Assembly (NCBI RefSeq): GCF_016859285.1
Contig: NC_053405.1
Span: 5,989,760-6,053,759, forward strand
Direction of reading: 5' to 3'
DNA: 64,000 nucleotides
DNA from: Xiphias gladius
Taxonomy: Eukaryota > Chordata > Actinopteri > Istiophoriformes > Xiphiidae
This document shows positions 1-13,900 of this stretch, in pieces. Positions within the stretch are counted from its first letter, which is position 1. The number at the start of each line of letters is the position of its first letter. The notes below the pieces were generated by a model. The model searched no databases. It was not told the DNA's origin and saw only the letters and a program-made list of their open reading frames with translations. The position numbers were made by a program, and so were the translations under genes.

Positions 1-1867
1 GACTGACGTGAAATCCCTGTTCAAGTGGGTTGGGTTGTGTTAGTAGGTCAGCAACGTCAAGCTGCATGTAAACTGTGGCCTCTGGATACAAAAGTAACGA
101 CGTTGCTGCGATAAGATCAATGTTGGTCAGGCACCTGTGAATTACCCAAGTTTTAAGTGGATCACCTCCTACTTTTTCTCTCCAGTCCTTCGTTGTTGTC
201 CCCCAGTCTTACATTAATGGATCAGTAAAGCTCATCATCAAAGGGCAGATCACAGTTTGTTGACAGAATATGTCACAACGAGCTTTTCCATTTTGCTCTG
301 TGGGGAGCCAAAGTTCGACGGGTATTGTGTTTATGTGCTATCTCACATTGCAGCCCCACCATGAATTCGATACCAAAGGTTCTTGACCCAACAGGACCTT
401 AGTTGCTGATATATGAAACAAAATGTCACAACAATATTGAGGAAAAAAATGAAAGTTTAGAACAGCAGGCATTACACTGCAATCGGGGAAATGTTATTTA
501 CAGCCCACTGACCTACCCAGAGAATTGGACCCTGAACTGTGACACTGTCACTACTCTGGTTCCACTTCCCGTTATGCGCATTATAAATTCAAAATATTTT
601 TGAAGTGTTGGTCTTTAAGAGGATAATACATAAACATACATTCTGGTTAGGTTTTGAGTTCGTTTTTGACCTTGGAAATAGCAGTTTGATGTAAAAAAAA
701 AAAAAAAATCAGTTGAAAGTTGAAAGCTCTGGAAATAGCCAGTAAGTGAAGCTTGAGTTAAGATTTTTTTGTCAAGTAAACTTTGATGAGTATCTTGAGC
801 CACTCAAGACCCAACAACCCCTGTGTTTTGCTAACATCTGATTTACTTCCCCCCTTATTTGGGATTCCACAGACTCTAGTGCCGTACAACCATTTTTTTC
901 CCTTTAAAAATGTTTTTCTTTCCCTCTGACCTTATCTAACTGAATGTGTAAAAAAAGAATTCAAAGCGGTAACCGTTCCCTTTTGCCATAAAAACTGGGC
1001 TTGCACATGCGATGAAGGTGACAAAATACATGAATGAACATGCTGAATAAAAAAGTACAGTCAGCAGCAATCACAGATCTACAGTATTCAGCCAAATGAA
1101 ACCAATGCGTCATTTTCTGCGGTGGACTTCCGATCTGAAACACATCAGTTTACGAGCAATTCTCATAAAATTAGATAGATTCATGAAGTATTGCGCTGAT
1201 AAACCAATCATAAGGATGTTTTTTGAGCTGTTAAAGAGGACGGCAGGATCTCCAGGGAAAAGCCTGACACCTGAGAAAAGTGTACAACAGAAAAGTGTAC
1301 AACCTCTTGAACACTTTTAGCATTCGCAGATAATAAGTGTATTCTGATTTCTTATTAGAGATGTTGTGCGATCTGTCTGAGACTACTGTGTGAAAAGAAG
1401 CAAAGACAAAAAATTCAGAAAAAACAGGAACACAGGACGATATTAGTGCTGCTGGAAACTGTCGTCGACTTTCACACGGACACACTACAAAACGGGCAGA
1501 CTGATCAGTTATGAGACGAAACCGCCTTGATGGGGATTATGCAAACCGATGCGTGGCAGCCAGTGTGTGTATGTGTGTGTGTGTGTGAGAGCGAGAAGGG
1601 TAGAGAGAGAGACCTTCTTGTCATCCTCACTTCAGGTAAGTTCACCAAACTCTCATCCATCCATCCATCCATCCATCCATCCCTCCCTCCCTCCTGTTGT
1701 GTTCTCAGGGCAGCTCTGACTGCCTGGGGCTGTTGGTGGGACAGCCTGTCCCCATTTGGGGAATACTGATTGGTTCCCACGCACAGTGGGCTAAAGCTCA
1801 AAAGAATCCAGAACACCTTTTGTATTTGACTCCCTTGTATACAGAACTAAATGTAATCCTGCAGTCA
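1..1867. other. 5' flank of the FN3 giant gene; no supported gene
   Basis: I see no convincing coding exon here. Short open frames are present but lack family resemblance or exon signals. The stretch holds a (GT)n tract near 1562-1588, a (CATC)n/(CTCC)n tract near 1655-1695, and a consensus-like splice donor (cag|gtaagt) at 1635/1636. Followed by an acceptor-like ctcag near 1709, that donor could mark a short 5'UTR intron spanning the microsatellite. The promoter itself is not recognisable. Confidence 0.5.
1562..1695. repeat. (GT)n and (CATC)n microsatellites upstream of the start codon
   Basis: A GT-dinucleotide run is followed within 80 nt by a run of CATC tetranucleotides that decays into CTCC units. 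Both are simple repeats. They lie about 200-300 nt upstream of the predicted start codon. Confidence 0.9.
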
Positions 1868-1930
1868 ATGTCAAAGATGGGATTGTTGGGAGCCATAGGC
1901 TTTTCTTTAGCATTGGTGTCTCTTACTCAG
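1868..1930 (+). CDS. fndc7: FN3 giant exon 1: signal peptide
   Basis: Encodes aa 1-21, a short N-region followed by a hydrophobic core (GLLGAIGFSLALVSL), and ends phase 0 at a good donor (actcag|gtaaat). The second in-frame ATG at 1877 has the stronger initiation context (A at -3, G at +4), so the true start may be residue 4. Either start leaves the hydrophobic core intact. Confidence 0.75.
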
Positions 1931-4900
1931 GTAAATATAATTTTTACGGTACAACCTGTAAAACTGATCAAGAATATTGATATAAAGTAGTATCAAAATG
2001 TTTTCACTATGTTACTGATGATATTATTTTTATCATTTACAGATACCTAATAGTGCAGAAGGTAAGTAAACCGAGAAATTTAGTTGACAGAATTATTTTA
2101 GGCCCCATATGTGTCTCTGCATAGGTTGGATTTATTTCAAATAAATCAGAATGGATCAGAATGGATCACTGAAGCTAAAGATGTCACATTAAATGAAGGT
2201 CACTTTGTGTAATTTGGATAAGATAAAATAATGGCAAATATCATACACATGTTTTTTTTCCTCTCAGTTGTGATGTTTACTGGTCAGTAGCCTTCAACAA
2301 CAACGTTTATTTCCTCAAACAAAGCTCCTCTTTTCAGCCCCACGTGTTTCCATCTCTTACAGGGTGCAAAATCTTGTCAGCGGCCCCCTCGGGCCCCTCA
2401 TCCATTCTGGTGAAATGGGAAAAATCAAATGTGGCTACAAGCTATTTTCTGGACCTTCGGGTGAAGAACAATACAAATTTTGCACCGGTTGTGGTGACCC
2501 TGCCAGCCACCGGGACAGAGAAGGACGTCCAGGGTCTGAGACCAGGAACCGAGTACAGTGTGACTCTGAAAGTCTTCCAGTTCTACTTTGTGGTGTGTGT
2601 GGATACAACTGTAGCGTCCACAGGTAAAGAAGAAGACAGTTTAAACAACATTTACCCTCGAAACGTGGTAGTAATTGGGATTATTGTTATTTTGGTTTGG
2701 GCAGCATAATCATGAAATACGCCTTCAGGGGTCAAATGACATAAATGTATTTATATTTAGCAAGCAAAATAGACATAGAACAACAACTCATACATAAATG
2801 AGTATGACCTGTATGAAATTATAACCCATTCAGACCGCGTCTTTACGCGCAAGACGCGCCATTACGCACGGACGCAGCGCAGCTATGTGGCATCCTAAAC
2901 GATCCTTTCTCACCCCTGCTGTTTCCTCTCAGTCCCCGACACATCGCAGATAGAAGTCGGCCTGCCGCTGTCGAGCTCCTCGATCTTTGTACAATGGGCT
3001 GAGGTATCGTCGGCGCAGCGCTACTACCTGCTGGTGCGCTCCCAGGCCACCGGACGAACGTTCAATCTCACCCGCACCAACTCCAGCGCGGTGGTGGGAG
3101 ACCTGCAGCCCTCCACCAACTACGACTGCTACGTGTACACGGCTAACCAGGCCGGTCTGGGAAGCAGGAGCAAAGTGAGGACCATCACGACCTGTGAGTG
3201 ACCAGTTTCAGTTCGTGCGGAGCTTTGAAAACCTTGGCGGACAAGGGGGACGCGTTGATCTGAAGACGCGTCTCTGCATAGACAAACGCTAAATTTATGC
3301 GGATAATTGACGATTAAGAACATGTCATTTGTCTGATTTTTAAAAGATCGTATTCAGATGACAACTCCTTTATACAAATGTTCTTTCTTGAATCAATTTA
3401 TGGGTGAAAAAGCTCCATTTAGTCAAGTAACTCAAGACGAAGAAAGTTTATAAGGTTTAATCTTTTTGCTTTATTTTATTACCGGTGACTAATTAAAATA
3501 CATGAATCCATATGACAACAAATTCCCATTTGGATATTATATACCTACAGTACAGCAGGTAACACAATTTTCCATTTAGTTCTGTTGATTCAGATTAGTA
3601 CTATTAGTACTGGTCTGAAAAAGGTAAGTCTTGAGGGGTTGGTCTACATATGGGGTCACTGGTGTAGAAAGCATACGAGTTTCTTCCCTTGATAAGCATT
3701 TGTGGTTCTGGCACAAGTCTCAAATAGTCTTGATTCTCTTGTTTCTTACGCCGGGAAAGTTACGGCTGGCATGTTTATTAAAGGGCCAGTTCACACAAAT
3801 CACACATACAAAAAAACAAAAACAAAAAATGTGTCAAACATACACAATTTTCCTGGTTATCCTCAATAATATAGACCTTACTGTGGAAAGATTTCATCGG
3901 AACTATTTTCTGGAGAAGAAATAGTTCCTTAAAGACAAAAACAAAACTTGTGAGTGCAGTGACGTGTGTGGATTATCAGTAATGGGGACGTTGTGTCTGG
4001 ATAGAAATGTTATTACTCACTTTAAGCTGTGCAAACCTGATTCCTGCCAGCCCCACTGTTTTGGGTCGGCAACACAAGGTTCAGTGGCAGCTACCTCAAA
4101 ACCTAGCATCTAAAACCTAAACTATCATCCCATGTGCCTCCAGGGGAATGCATTTTGTGATTTGGTTGAACTGATCCTTTAACACACTACTTGACTTGTC
4201 ATTCCCTGTAACTGCATTCATGAACTGGATGGTAACTGAGACCCTTTTTTTTATGCATCAAGAGGGCAGACTTTTTTTTTTTTCAATTAAATTATTATTA
4301 TAAAAGATAAATCCGCAATGTCCTTCGTTCTTGCACGATATTTCCCTCTAACTAAGTGCGTATGTCTGCTTTTAGTGGTGCAGCCTCCGGTGAACATTTC
4401 AGCGGCACAGACTGGCCGGAGCACAGCGAGGGTGACGTGGCAGCCGGTGAAGGACGTCCTGATATACCGAGTCGCCATCCAGAACCTTGACGAACCCACC
4501 AGCGGGCCGTCTGTGCAGAACGTCACAGACAACAAGCTGGACGTTCATGGCATCCTCCCATGTTCCACCTATCTGATATCAGTGTCCTCACTCAACATGT
4601 TCCTGGTGCCGAGCGAGCCCACGGACCACACGTACACCACCAACAGTGAGTTGGCAGAACCAAACCAATATCAATAACTTGTTGATTAGGATCTAGGTCA
4701 GCCATTCTCTCCGAGGCGCTCCTTTCAGACGTGCAGAATATGATCCTCAGGGGGAAAAGGGATTCAGATGCCCTGACAACCTACTTGCAGTTGAGGCCGT
4801 CATGTAAACATAAACCTGAGAAAAAACAGAAATCAAAGGAGTTTTGGGGGTCGTTTTAGAGTATATTAATTATGAGAGATGTGACCTGGATCTGTTTCCA

Positions 4901-7900
4901 GTTTATCACAGCATTTATACTGTCCATTAGCCCCTACCGGAGTTGATGCGATGCTTCTGAACAGAGCAATTGTCCAATCTGTGAGTTGAAAAAAACAAGT
5001 CTCCAATCACCACCCAACAACTGAATACTTCAGAAACTTCAATTTTTGCCTCTAAAGTATAGACTGTAATTATCCCTATTACCTCTATTCTTTAGACACT
5101 CTTTGATCAAGTATATAAACTGTCTGTCCTCTACAACTTGTTTTTTCCACCAAGTTTTACCCTTCCTGTACACTGAAACTAAAAAAAGAAAAAAATAATA
5201 CTCTAATGTACTGTATTACTTGCAGAGCTGACACCGGTTTCATCAGTATCGGTGGACTACACCTGCACCACTCACTCTGCCCTGGTGCGTTGGTCGGCTG
5301 TGTTCGGGGCCGACTCCTACAGGGCCACGGCGATAAGCGAAAACGGCACGCAGCTGACGTGCACCAGCCGGAGCACCAGCTGTCAGATCGCCGGACTGAG
5401 CTGTGGTCGGAACTACGTGGTGCACGTAACGCCCATTTCGGAGAACTGCAAGAACACGGTGAACAACACCTCGGCCGCCTTTCAGACCGGTGAGAGCAAA
5501 TGATCACAGAGAAAAGAAAAAAAAAGAACAGGGTCACCTCATTCATTAGGAGACGTATCAGACATAAACATAATAAAGTAGAAGAAGCACATACAAACAT
5601 GCACACTGGCAATTTTCTCCAATGTCCATTTTGATCAAGCTTGTTCAATAGAGATAATGTGACCCCGTCGTACCCAGCCAACTCAGCATCGTTGTACGTT
5701 AGGCCTTTCTTCATAAGGGAGTGGATGCTTTATCCTCCAGTGACTCAGCAGTATCTGTCAAGCTGTTGTAAAAGACTTTAAAGTCTCTATGGAATCGATT
5801 CAGGACCCGGATTTTCTTCACAGGTAATGTATTAAAAAGTTTGTGTCAGTGGGCCGCTGCAGTAGTTTATCCAAACCACCATCATAAGCGTATTAACTGC
5901 CACACCCTTGAAGGAAGTACCTGAGAAAAAAGCCGAAAGGTGAAGCAGGAAGACGAGCAGAAAAGACATGGAAACCGGAACAGCTGTAACCGTCTGGGGG
6001 ATGTTGCTTCACGTCCACAAGGTTCTGACAGGCACTTTAAAAAGAAGAATGAATGGTCAAAAACAATGCAGAGGAGGTCAGGATGTCCTGACAGCTCTAA
6101 TAAAAAATGATCCTGCAATATCCATATTATAAATCAATAGCATCTTTGATTAGACTCTCCTTGCCTGATGAACGCCCACATCTTTCAAACTCCACACTTA
6201 CAGCTTGTAACAGAAGCTTCCTGTTACACGCGTGTTGCCTCCAAGCCCAAACTGAGAAAAACCCAATGATAACACTATAACATCATCATGCGTTATTTTC
6301 TCAGACGTTGGAGGGCTACTCCAGAGCCACGGAAGACGTTGTACGACAGCTTTCACGGGCAGAGTGGCACTCCTCGTGAGAAGTAAACTGAAATTCATAT
6401 GTAAAGTCAGCAGAGTGACACTTCAAATCTGAGGTTGGCACGCTACAAGCCTGAACTCAAGATAGAGCTCCCACAGCAATCTACAGCACGTCCCTCCCTC
6501 CAAAGGATTAATCCCACTTGAATAGTTATGTGAAAACATATCCACCATATTACTTTAGGTTTTATGTCTACTTTAGGTTTTGGCTGACACAGCATCAGGC
6601 TTTGCATGTATTCTTCCTATTCAATAACCTGCCGACATCTTTTGATTTTATTCATTTATTTATTTTTGTGATTCTCCGACTACTCATCCGTAACTTATGT
6701 GCCAGTATTCTTAAAGCAACTGTAAAACGAATACAGGCATATTCACCTCGCTCCACCAAGTCTTAAGGTTTGAGTTTGTAAGTTTGAGAAAAATACCAAA
6801 AACAAAAAAAGAAGAAGTGTGAAAAAGCGGTCTAAGATGGTCAATTAACAGAATGAATGGCACTGGCCTAGTAAACTTTTGGATTAGGAACGTTTTTGCC
6901 GCTCCACCCTGCCATCTGTGCTGTGCAGGCAGTCAATCTTTTCATCTCACGTGTCGCTCTATTCTGTTAGAGAGCGCCCGGTCGTGATTTTCTCTCCAAC
7001 CCCGCCCCCTCGAGCCACAGTGTGCAGCGCTAAGATGCTGTGACGTGGATGGTGCTGAATACGATTTTATGACAAGCGATTGTTGCATGTCAAGTGTACA
7101 GCCATTTAATGCTTGAGGGAAGACCTTAAATAACTCAATCTGATGATATCAATCCTTTTTGGAAAGGCTTAAAGGCACGAGAAAAAAAAGGAACAGCATC
7201 ATTTTTAGATGATATTGATCTGTTTTTGTAATAATACAGCTCTTACTGAGCTTTTACAGCCTTGGAATAAAGTATATGTCTATTTTCTGAAGACTTCTTA
7301 CACTGTTTTGATTCTGAGAATATGCCCCGATGATCCACATTTGAATATGGACATTAAAATTACACAAAGCTGATCCTTAAATGCAGGATGTCACTGTAGA
7401 TTGGACTTCAACGTTGGGGATTTTAAGATATAGATTAAGATAGAGATGTTTTTGTCAGGATTAAAATGCCAAAGGTCACAAGTTGTCATGTTTAAATTCT
7501 TATTTTTTAATATAATGCACCTCAAATCTATTTTTTTTGTTGAACTCAGGATAAGCATCATTGATGTCATATCAGTCGGGGGTTATTTGGCAAAAACTGT
7601 TTACACCTTCTTTTTCTCCCCTAGCTTTGTCTGGCGTCTAAATTCACACGTTCATTTGAGTGCATCACTAGGTGTCTCCTTTGAAAACTGGGTCTCCCGT
7701 TGACCTCCACTGTCTGTATCATGTTGTGTTGTGTTCAGCCCGCTTAGAATGAGCCTGTGTTCCGTGTTAAACCTGAAACCTCAAACAGTGAAAAGCAACA
7801 CTGGAGCGTAATCTTCAGTATCAGGGCGTTTTAACCTGAAACGGGATTTGAGACGCTTTCCTTTGATGTTGATATTTAACCCCATTTAACTTTTTTCTTT

Positions 7901-10900
7901 CTGTTACATCTCTTGTCCCTTATAATGCTATCTATCCATCTATCCATCTATCTATCTATCTATCCATCCATCCATCCATCCATCCATCCATCTATCTATC
8001 TATCCATCTATCTATCCATCTATCCATCCATATATCTATCTGATGCGGATGGGATTGGTCTGATTGTGGATGGTGCAGGTGACGTTTAGAAGACAGGCTT
8101 ACACGCTTCAAATTCATGTATAAATGTCCATTTCCTTCTAGTCCCCTGTCCTCCCAAAAACCTGGAGTTGCTGCGAGACTGCTCCAGCGAAGTCATCGTC
8201 TTTTCCTGGGAGCACACCAACAACACAGACTACTACCTGGCCAGGGCAGTGGACTCCAAGGTACTGTATTCAGGGCTAAAAATGTTTGCAGCAACAATTT
8301 ACAATGTAAAATAAATGTGTTTGTGAGAAATTTCTCTTGAATTAAAAAAAAAGTGATGGAGAAGAGAGATGAAGATAAGGTTTAGTGTAGAGCTTAAATC
8401 TTTTTTTTTTGTCACCTTAAAGTGACAAAAGTACTGAACAGATTATGATATTTAAATAGTATTTTGGAAATTACATTGTACCTGATATAGTTTGACATTT
8501 TGGGAAGTAATATTTGCTTTTTCGCTGAGAGTTAGATGGGATGATCAGCACGTTACTACTGTCCCTGTATGAAGCTACAGCCAGCAGCCACTTAGCTTAG
8601 CTTAGCATAAAGACCTGAAATGAAGGGAAACAGCTAGCTTGGCTCTGTCCAAAGGTTTGAAAAAAAAAAAAAAAAACATTACATTTTATTTATTTAATCT
8701 GTAAAAAAGAGTAAAAGCAACAAGTTGTGTTTTTAGAGAGGGTTATGTGCTTGACTATCCCCTGGCTGGGCGCCGACTCTTTCTGAAGTTTCTTCTGACT
8801 ACCTCCCTGCAACATGTTGGATTTTACACTTCGGCTCTTGGACAAACGAAATATAAAGAGTTAACTGGCGAGCACTAGAGGTGCCGGCTGGTGCAGATTT
8901 TGTTGCCAGAGACTCGCCGTGTGTCCCCTCGTTTTCAGCCTTTGCGCTAAACTAGGCCGACCGACTAGCTAGCTGCTGCTTCATATTCACTGTACGGACA
9001 CGGGAGTGGTTGAACAGCAGCTAATCGCTACAGTCTGTAACTAGCGCGCACATTTAGTATGTTGGGATTTCTCTGTTCCCAGGGAGTGGTCCAGGAGTGT
9101 CTGACTGAAGACAACTCCTGTTATTTCACGCACACGGTGTGCGGACGACACTATTACTTCACAGTCTATTCAGTCACAGGGAAGTGCAGGAGCCAGATCA
9201 GCTCTACTGTTGACATCCGCACAGGTATGACCACACATATCTACGGTACATCCTCTCTGTAGCTATATCAATTGCTAGATTATAAGTTGATATCTGTACT
9301 GTATTAGTACGAATGTCACTGGTTAAATATAAATAATTTCATTTCCATACAATTTAAAATATCACTGTTTGCTCTGCGAGGAGCTGAACTTAGCTCTGGG
9401 ACCTGCGAGCACCCTCTGACGGACACTTTTGTAAAACCCAATCGGGCTGCTTTGCGGTATATCTGGACCTGTATTTAGCAAATAAAGTTGGAAATTCTTC
9501 ACTTTTACTACTGTTCACAAACTTAAGAACTGAGAACTAAGATTAAACTTAAGAATAAATGCAAACTTTTTTTGGTATAAGAATGCCCTTAAATTCAAAT
9601 TCAAATTTCGAGAGGTGGTTAGATGAGCAAACACCCTCTTAAACAGGTGATTGTGAAAAACATGAATAATGTTTGTATCATGCCGAATAATACTGTACAT
9701 CAGAATAGTGCATTTGTAGCAACTGATGTAAATATTTGTGGGGATGGTACACCACTTTTCTTCTGTATTTTATCATGGTTGCAAATGACAAGAATTAAAC
9801 TGGCATTGATTAGTTACTGTAATCCCTGTTTACTGGAGATATTGAGGATTTCACACAAATAAAATGAACATTTAAAAAAAATAGTTACATATGTTTTTGC
9901 AGAATAACATATCTGAGTAAAATGTAAGGATTTCCTAAGAAATAGGATACGGTATGTGATAAGGTTACTCCTACACTTTGCTCTAAGTAGTAGTAAGTTG
10001 CTTGATAAATGTGTCTTATTCTTTACTTTCAACAATTAACATTTTTACTCCTAAATTGGCTATTTAGTCATTCTTGTATTATTCTGGCCGAGGCCCAGCA
10101 ATGACATAACTACACCTCTTTTCTGCTTACATTTTTCAAATTGCAAATAAAGACATGAAATAAATTTTTTTAAAAACCCAACAACTAATCTTTGGATTTG
10201 TTCGCCTCTCTCCAGCACCCTGTATTCCCCAGAACCTCCAAACATCGTCCGACTGCAAATCAGATGTTCTGCTCAGCAAGTGGGACCTCGCAGAGGGGGC
10301 TCTACGCTACACTGTGGAGGCCTTCGGTAACAAGGGACACAACAGCCGCTACAACTGCAGCTCGCTGTCCAACAGCTGCGCTATAGAGGGCATCCACTGC
10401 GGAGAGTACCTGACCATCTACATCACAGCTTTTGACAACGAATGTGCCAGTCCGAGGACACTGGGGCCTGTGACTGAGACAGGTGAGGAAAAGCTGTTGG
10501 TGTCTCGTTATTAGATATCAGCAGTGGTGGAAAAGGTATCCAGATCCTGGGAAACTGTCTGTTCACCCAGTGTTTGCAGGGATTTTCTGTTGAGGCTGAA
10601 ACAGTTAGCCGATTAAAGGACTAGTCCGTTGACAGAAAGCCCTTTTGACGATTGATTAATTGTCCAAGTCGTTTATCAAGCAAACGGTTTTCTAGCTTCT
10701 CAAATGTGAAAGTTTGGTGCTTTTCACTGTTTAATATCACATTAATTTTTATATTGTCGGGATTTTGAATGTTGTTCGGGTTAAAACAAGCGCTTTTAAA
10801 GACTTTTTCATTATTTCCTGATGTTTTACAAAGAAAGGTTTCAAAGGTGGAATTTATCCTAATTTTAATTCGTCCCCTCTTTCAGTGCCATGCGCTCCTC

Positions 10901-13900
10901 AGAACGTATCAGCAGTGAAAGAATGTGGAGCAGACTCCATCACAACCACCTGGGACCTGTCCAGTGGTGCAATCTTCTACGTCGCCATAGCAAAGGACAG
11001 CAACGGCGTCATTCACAACTGTAACTCCATCGACCTGACCTGTAAGATCAATGGCTTGAAGTGCAGCACCAACTACACAGTGTACGTCATTGCCTCCAAC
11101 TTCGTGTGCAACAGCTCTGAGAGTGAGACGGTCACCATAGAGACAGGTACTGAGAGGACGCTCGTTTTCCTTCTTTTTCCGTCATTTTACTGTAAAGCTG
11201 CTGACTTTTCAAATTGACAACAAGCAGAAAGAGGGATATGCATCTTTCATCTGAAGGAGGTTTTGAGTGTAAGGATTAAAATGTCAATATCTTTACCTGG
11301 AAAGACTGATCAAACCTGTATCTATGATCTATGATACGGTATGCTGAATTAACTGACATTTCTTGAAGGCAAATTTTCGAATCTATAAATATCAGACAGA
11401 TATGTTGCTGTTATTCTCATACATTCTCTGAGTTATTTGCCATTTAAATCAGCCCAAATACAGAGAGTGTATCAGTGTTTCATTTCAAAATATCCCAAGT
11501 TTAATTTTTTTTTTCTTTCCTTTCTGCTGCTTAACTGTCCCTTTGTCTCATTTAAGCCGCTTGCCCACCGAATCATGTCACTGCCTCCCTGGACTGTGCA
11601 GCCAATGAGGCTCTGATTTCGTGGCATGGCCAGCCCAAACTGAACTCCTACACCGCCACCATTGTGGATGAAGAACAAGGACTTCTCAGCTGCAGCTCCA
11701 CTACAACCAGCTGTAGGGTGCCAAACCTGAAATGCGGCAAGCTCTACACTGTCACTGTCGGCCACCACGATGGCATCTGCCCCAGCATCCCCTCTGAGGC
11801 CATCTACTTGGAGTCGGGTAGGAACACGTTCTGCTCATAATATGCAATTTGCGTACATTATAACTTGCCTTTATGTCCGCTGTGTCTCTCCTCTCCTCAG
11901 CAAACCACAGAAAAATACTTAGAGGCTACAAACAGCACAAATAGTTTAGAGTATGACCCCCAGGGGCCCCTAAAACCCCAAAGTCACTGTGTGTTGGTTA
12001 GTTTGTTACAGTTTTGATAGTACTGTATATATTATATACCCCATTCATGCTAACTGAATGAAATTAAATTATGAGTGGTTGAGGGTCAATGCAACAGACA
12101 GGGTCAGTTCAACCAAATCGCAATAAAACACATTTTCTCACATACCCCCACTGGGATCTGCATGCAGATATCAAGAAAAAACAAATAATAAACATTGGAA
12201 TAGAAAAAAAACAAAACAAATTAAAGAGTTTTAAGTTTTACGTGTAAAGATCTCAACACTTTCAGCAGCTCTCAGATCCTTGGGCAGGCTGTTCAAGCGA
12301 CTAGGAGCATAAAAACTAAAGCTAAGAGACTTGTTCCAGGCGACTTTGGAAGCCTTCCTAAATAATTTCAGTTTTATCTGCAGAGATGTTAAGATATCTT
12401 TGAAACATTCCTATATGCCAATACAATTACATGGGTCAAATCATAAAATCTGTTTCTTAAGATTTGGGTGAACTGACCCTTTAAGGTGAGCCCCTGCATT
12501 ATTATCTTATCTTGAAACCCTGTCTTGTGGAGGAGCCGTGTATGAAAGTCTAGTCCAGCTCAGGCTAGTTATACCAGAAGCTAACAAAGTGCGGATCAGA
12601 GTTGTGAAAACTTTGCCAAATCTTGCAGTGTAGAGCTGAGCCTGTCCTAAAACGGTACCGGGACAGAGGATAATCCCCTTTGATTTACTGTAACAACATG
12701 TCCTTTCCTCTGGCTGATGTTTTGCCCCACTCGCAGTAAGGATCTAATAACTGCAATGTTGGTGCTCTTATTTTTCATCCATACGACATAACACATTGTC
12801 TAGATCAACCAGCAAGTGTAGAGTCTGACACCAACATCAGATTTATGTACAGAATTAAATGGAGGAAGTATTTTTTGTCAGAATAACTAACAGATTTCTT
12901 AGTCGCCAGCCTTCACCCACCCTTCCTCTCTCTGTCCAGTTCCCTGCGGGCCGGCCAACATGCGGGCCGACGTGGACTGTGCGTCAGGCGGACTGACCGT
13001 CGGCTGGAACGCATCCAGAAACGCAGAAGGCTACATCACCGTGATCTCAGACAGCGAGAAGAAGATGTCTTATAACACCACACAGCCAAAGCTGAGCATC
13101 AACACGCTGGAATGTGGACTGGAGTACACTGTGATGGTGACATCCTTCAATCGTACCTGTGTCAGTCTTCCCTCAGTCTTACCTGTCAGGGAAGGTAAGA
13201 GAACAGTAATGAAAACGGTTCCTTCATAATAAAATAGATTAAACTAATCGTACTGAGCTGATCTGAGGTTTCCCTTCTCCCAGTACCCTGCGTGCCGACT
13301 AATGTGGTGGCGGAGAGAAACTGTGGCCAGAGTTTTGTGGACGTGACGTGGCAAGCGAGCCGCGGCGCCAAAAACTACATCGCAGCTGCTGTGGGGAAAA
13401 ATGGCAGTCGCTTGGAATGTGTGTCCAATAAGACGTCGTGCAGCCTGGAGGGCGTAATGTGCGGCCAGGTTTACAATGTCAGCGTGGTCGCTGTGGACGA
13501 CAGCTGCGCCAGCACAAGGAGCCCGGCGGTGAAACGATCGACAGGTAAACATAAGTAGATATCAGTATTTTGTAAGTGAAATATGTATATCCTCTCTCAA
13601 CCAACTCATACCGTCCAACTGTTCTGTTTCCTTCCTTCGCAGCGCCCTGCCCTCCCTCTCAGCTCAGCGCCTCGGTGAACTGTGGCAGGAACTCTGCAGC
13701 GTTAACCTGGAACAGCAGCCCCAACGCGGCGTCCTACACCGGCAAGGCTGTGAGCACAGATGGACATAATGTGACCTGTGACGCAGGAGCAGAGCTTAGT
13801 TGCCAATTGGAGGGTCTGCACTGTGGCAAGGAGTACGCCTTCACTGTGTCCGCCTCAGATGGCGACTGCCGGAGTCCGGACAGCACACCGGTCATCCATA

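Noticed and set aside
403..1485. Open frames in the 5' flank on both strands
   Set aside because: They are short, low in complexity or A/T-driven, without splice or family signals.
5157..5714. 185-codon open frame on the minus strand
   Set aside because: It lies opposite the F4 exon and its composition mirrors the GC-rich FN3 sequence. Many FN3 exons have such antisense shadows.
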